A stretch of 64,000 bases of DNA. It comes from Pseudoalteromonas gelatinilytica. GTDB taxonomy: Bacteria; Pseudomonadota; Gammaproteobacteria; Enterobacterales; Alteromonadaceae. Under the pieces are notes generated by a model that worked only from the letters and a program-made list of their open reading frames with translations, ran no database searches and had not been told where the DNA came from. The position numbers were made by a program, and so were the translations under genes. Each line of letters starts with the position of its first letter. Position 1 is the first letter of the stretch. The stretch lies in the NCBI RefSeq assembly GCF_001641615.1, contig NZ_LRRU01000019.1, positions 218,064 through 282,063 on the forward strand, written 5' to 3'. Shown one piece after another: positions 62,723 to 64,000 of the stretch.

Positions 62723-64000
62723 ATGACTGATTTAATAAAGCCGTTTTGGTGGCGCTGTTTGCTACTTGTTTTAGCTACTTTATATTTAATACCCGAGGCA
62801 ATTTTTAATGCCCAGTTAGTCTCTTTAGTCGGTTTAGGAACGCCTTCTGCTGAAGACCTTGAACACCTCGAAATTTATGGCCGAGCTGTATCTGGAGTAG
62901 GTGTTGCACTGCTGTTAGCTGACTTTTTACCTAAAGCCATGGTTGCCAAAGTAGGCCGTGGCATTATCTCGTTTATCGCTTTATTGTGCTTAGTTTGGCC
63001 GGTGGTGTTTTTTGGCCAAAAGTATGCCATTGAAAAAACTTTAATTGAGCCTTCAACCGCAGAGCAGCGCCAGTTTGCTACCTACAGTGCAGCACTTAGA
63101 GATGCACTGGCGATTAACTCAATTAAAGTGAATGATCTTGATTACAACCCTGAGCAATTACATAGCTCAGAAAACCTGACCTTTTTGGCGCTGTTTGGTG
63201 GTTTACTGTATAGCGATGCCGCCCTTTCAGACAACCTAGAGCAAGATAAGCGAAAGATTATTGCTGCGTTTGTACAGAAAAAAGCGTATCAAGATTTTGA
63301 TAAACATTATAAAAACTACAGCCAGTTATATGATGAGCTGGTGGTTAAATACAAAGCTTATGCTGATGGCAGTAAAAAGTACAACAGCACTTTGGCAAGT
63401 ATCGGTGAGCGCGAGCAAGGTTATTGGCAGCAAGTTGAACAAGAGATCAATAGTGGCTGGAGCAAATACCAACAAGCGCAAAAAGCCCATATTGCAAAAG
63501 CGTCAGCGCGCGCACAAAAGTATGGCCCGAAGATTTATGATTACCACCACAGCATTGCCAAATGCCGTGAGCGTTATGACAAAAGCAGTGAAAAAGACCG
63601 TCGCAATCGTTGTTATGAACGCGAAGCAGCAGACTACCGAAGCACTATTTTAAAAGCGGGTATTGGCTACATTGAGCCTGATTACTGGCTTATTGAAGAA
63701 GATGTTTCGGTTGCTGAAAATGCTGCTGGCACGATTTTGATGGGGGTGCTCACTGGTGGTGTTTATACCGCACTACAAGCTGCTAGTTTAGCAACCGGTG
63801 GCGATGGCGGCTTTAAAGATAAGCGCTACAAATACACCGATGACCCTGATCACTATCAGCTGCGTTTTTTACAACATCCAAACTTTCATAAGATGTTTGT
63901 GAGTGAAACGGGCTATCCATTTACAATCGAAAACTTAATGGCGTTTCGTGCTCACGAAACAACGCAAAAGAAGCTTAGAGCACATTTTGCGAGCAAAGGG
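62723..64000 (+). CDS. Membrane protein of unknown function, truncated by window end
   Basis: An open frame runs from ATG 62723 to the last base (426 codons) with no stop. The product begins MTDLIKPFWWRCLLLVLATL and has about three TM segments in the first 105 residues. A long soluble, Lys/Tyr/Gln-rich helical region follows (YKNYSQLYDELVVKYKAYAD...) with two nearby Cys (KCRERYDKSSEKDRRNRCYE), then a further hydrophobic Gly-rich segment (AGTILMGVLTGGVYTALQAA). No family is recognised. The 10-nt gap suggests co-transcription with the GDPD lipoprotein. Confidence 0.8.
   Translation, partial: MTDLIKPFWWRCLLLVLATLYLIPEAIFNAQLVSLVGLGTPSAEDLEHLEIYGRAVSGVGVALLLADFLPKAMVAKVGRGIISFIALLCLVWPVVFFGQKYAIEKTLIEPSTAEQRQFATYSAALRDALAINSIKVNDLDYNPEQLHSSENLTFLALFGGLLYSDAALSDNLEQDKRKIIAAFVQKKAYQDFDKHYKNYSQLYDELVVKYKAYADGSKKYNSTLASIGEREQGYWQQVEQEINSGWSKYQQAQKAHIAKASARAQKYGPKIYDYHHSIAKCRERYDKSSEKDRRNRCYEREAADYRSTILKAGIGYIEPDYWLIEEDVSVAENAAGTILMGVLTGGVYTALQAASLATGGDGGFKDKRYKYTDDPDHYQLRFLQHPNFHKMFVSETGYPFTIENLMAFRAHETTQKKLRAHFASKG

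Noticed and set aside
63261..63653. Plus-strand frame near the right end
   Set aside because: It lies in another frame inside the longer uninterrupted frame from 62723 to the window end.

Overview
The window looks like chromosomal DNA from a marine gammaproteobacterium of the Alteromonadales, most likely Pseudoalteromonas. I base this on the protein families (S46 peptidase, Dcp, YbiT, KatG, NupC/DeoB/DeoD, thermostable-hemolysin family), the moderate AT-richness, and mosaic short-hairpin repeats of a kind I associate with that genus. No rRNA, tRNA, CRISPR array, integrase or transposase was found. No database search was possible, so family calls rest on motifs and remembered family knowledge.

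Layout. 1-2.5 kb: tandem/mosaic repeats and dcp. 2.8-5.2 kb: a probable Zur operator followed by a dihydroorotase paralogue and folE2, which reads as a zinc-sparing operon. 5.3-7.5 kb: S46 dipeptidyl-peptidase. 7.66-15.64 kb: a tight nine-gene run (thermostable-hemolysin family protein, acyl-adenylate ligase fused to a heme-oxygenase-like diiron domain, SDR, TPR protein, response regulator, sensor kinase, cupredoxin, FTR1-like membrane protein, outer-membrane barrel). This is the most interesting system here: a possible acyl-derived small-molecule pathway linked to its own two-component system and to a metal-uptake-like module that has lost its usual metal ligands. 15.8-19.0 kb: cold-shock protein, two solute-binding-like proteins and nupC. 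19.0-21.8 kb: udk divergent from deoBD, which with nupC forms a nucleoside salvage locus. 22-26.2 kb: a lipoprotein gene bracketed by 73-nt repeats, fpr and an NTF2-like exported protein. 26.3-28.9 kb: a hipBA toxin-antitoxin pair with a clear palindromic operator, bracketed by 290-nt direct repeats. 28.9-43.9 kb: TPR protein, GAF sensor kinase, katG, lipoprotein, ybiT, chemoreceptor, porin plus phosphate-binding-like protein, EAL protein. 44.1-50.5 kb: a defence-like patch (methyltransferase, HNH nuclease, PLD-helicase-DUF3427, hairpin-rich element, NERD protein). 50.6-59.5 kb: envelope and regulatory genes, including three proteins with a shared two-cysteine plus single-TM layout. 59.6-64 kb: dgt, a glycerophosphodiesterase lipoprotein and a membrane protein cut by the window end.

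Intergenic mosaic repeats recur at least eight times. They are built from a 15-mer or related 'gaaagttacgag' runs, a GCGAT-TTTAC-ATCGC hairpin, degenerate 'CCTAG' heptamers and further small hairpins. Copies before about 43 kb run in one orientation and those after 52 kb in the other. They sit mostly at 3' ends of genes and contribute most of the non-coding DNA.
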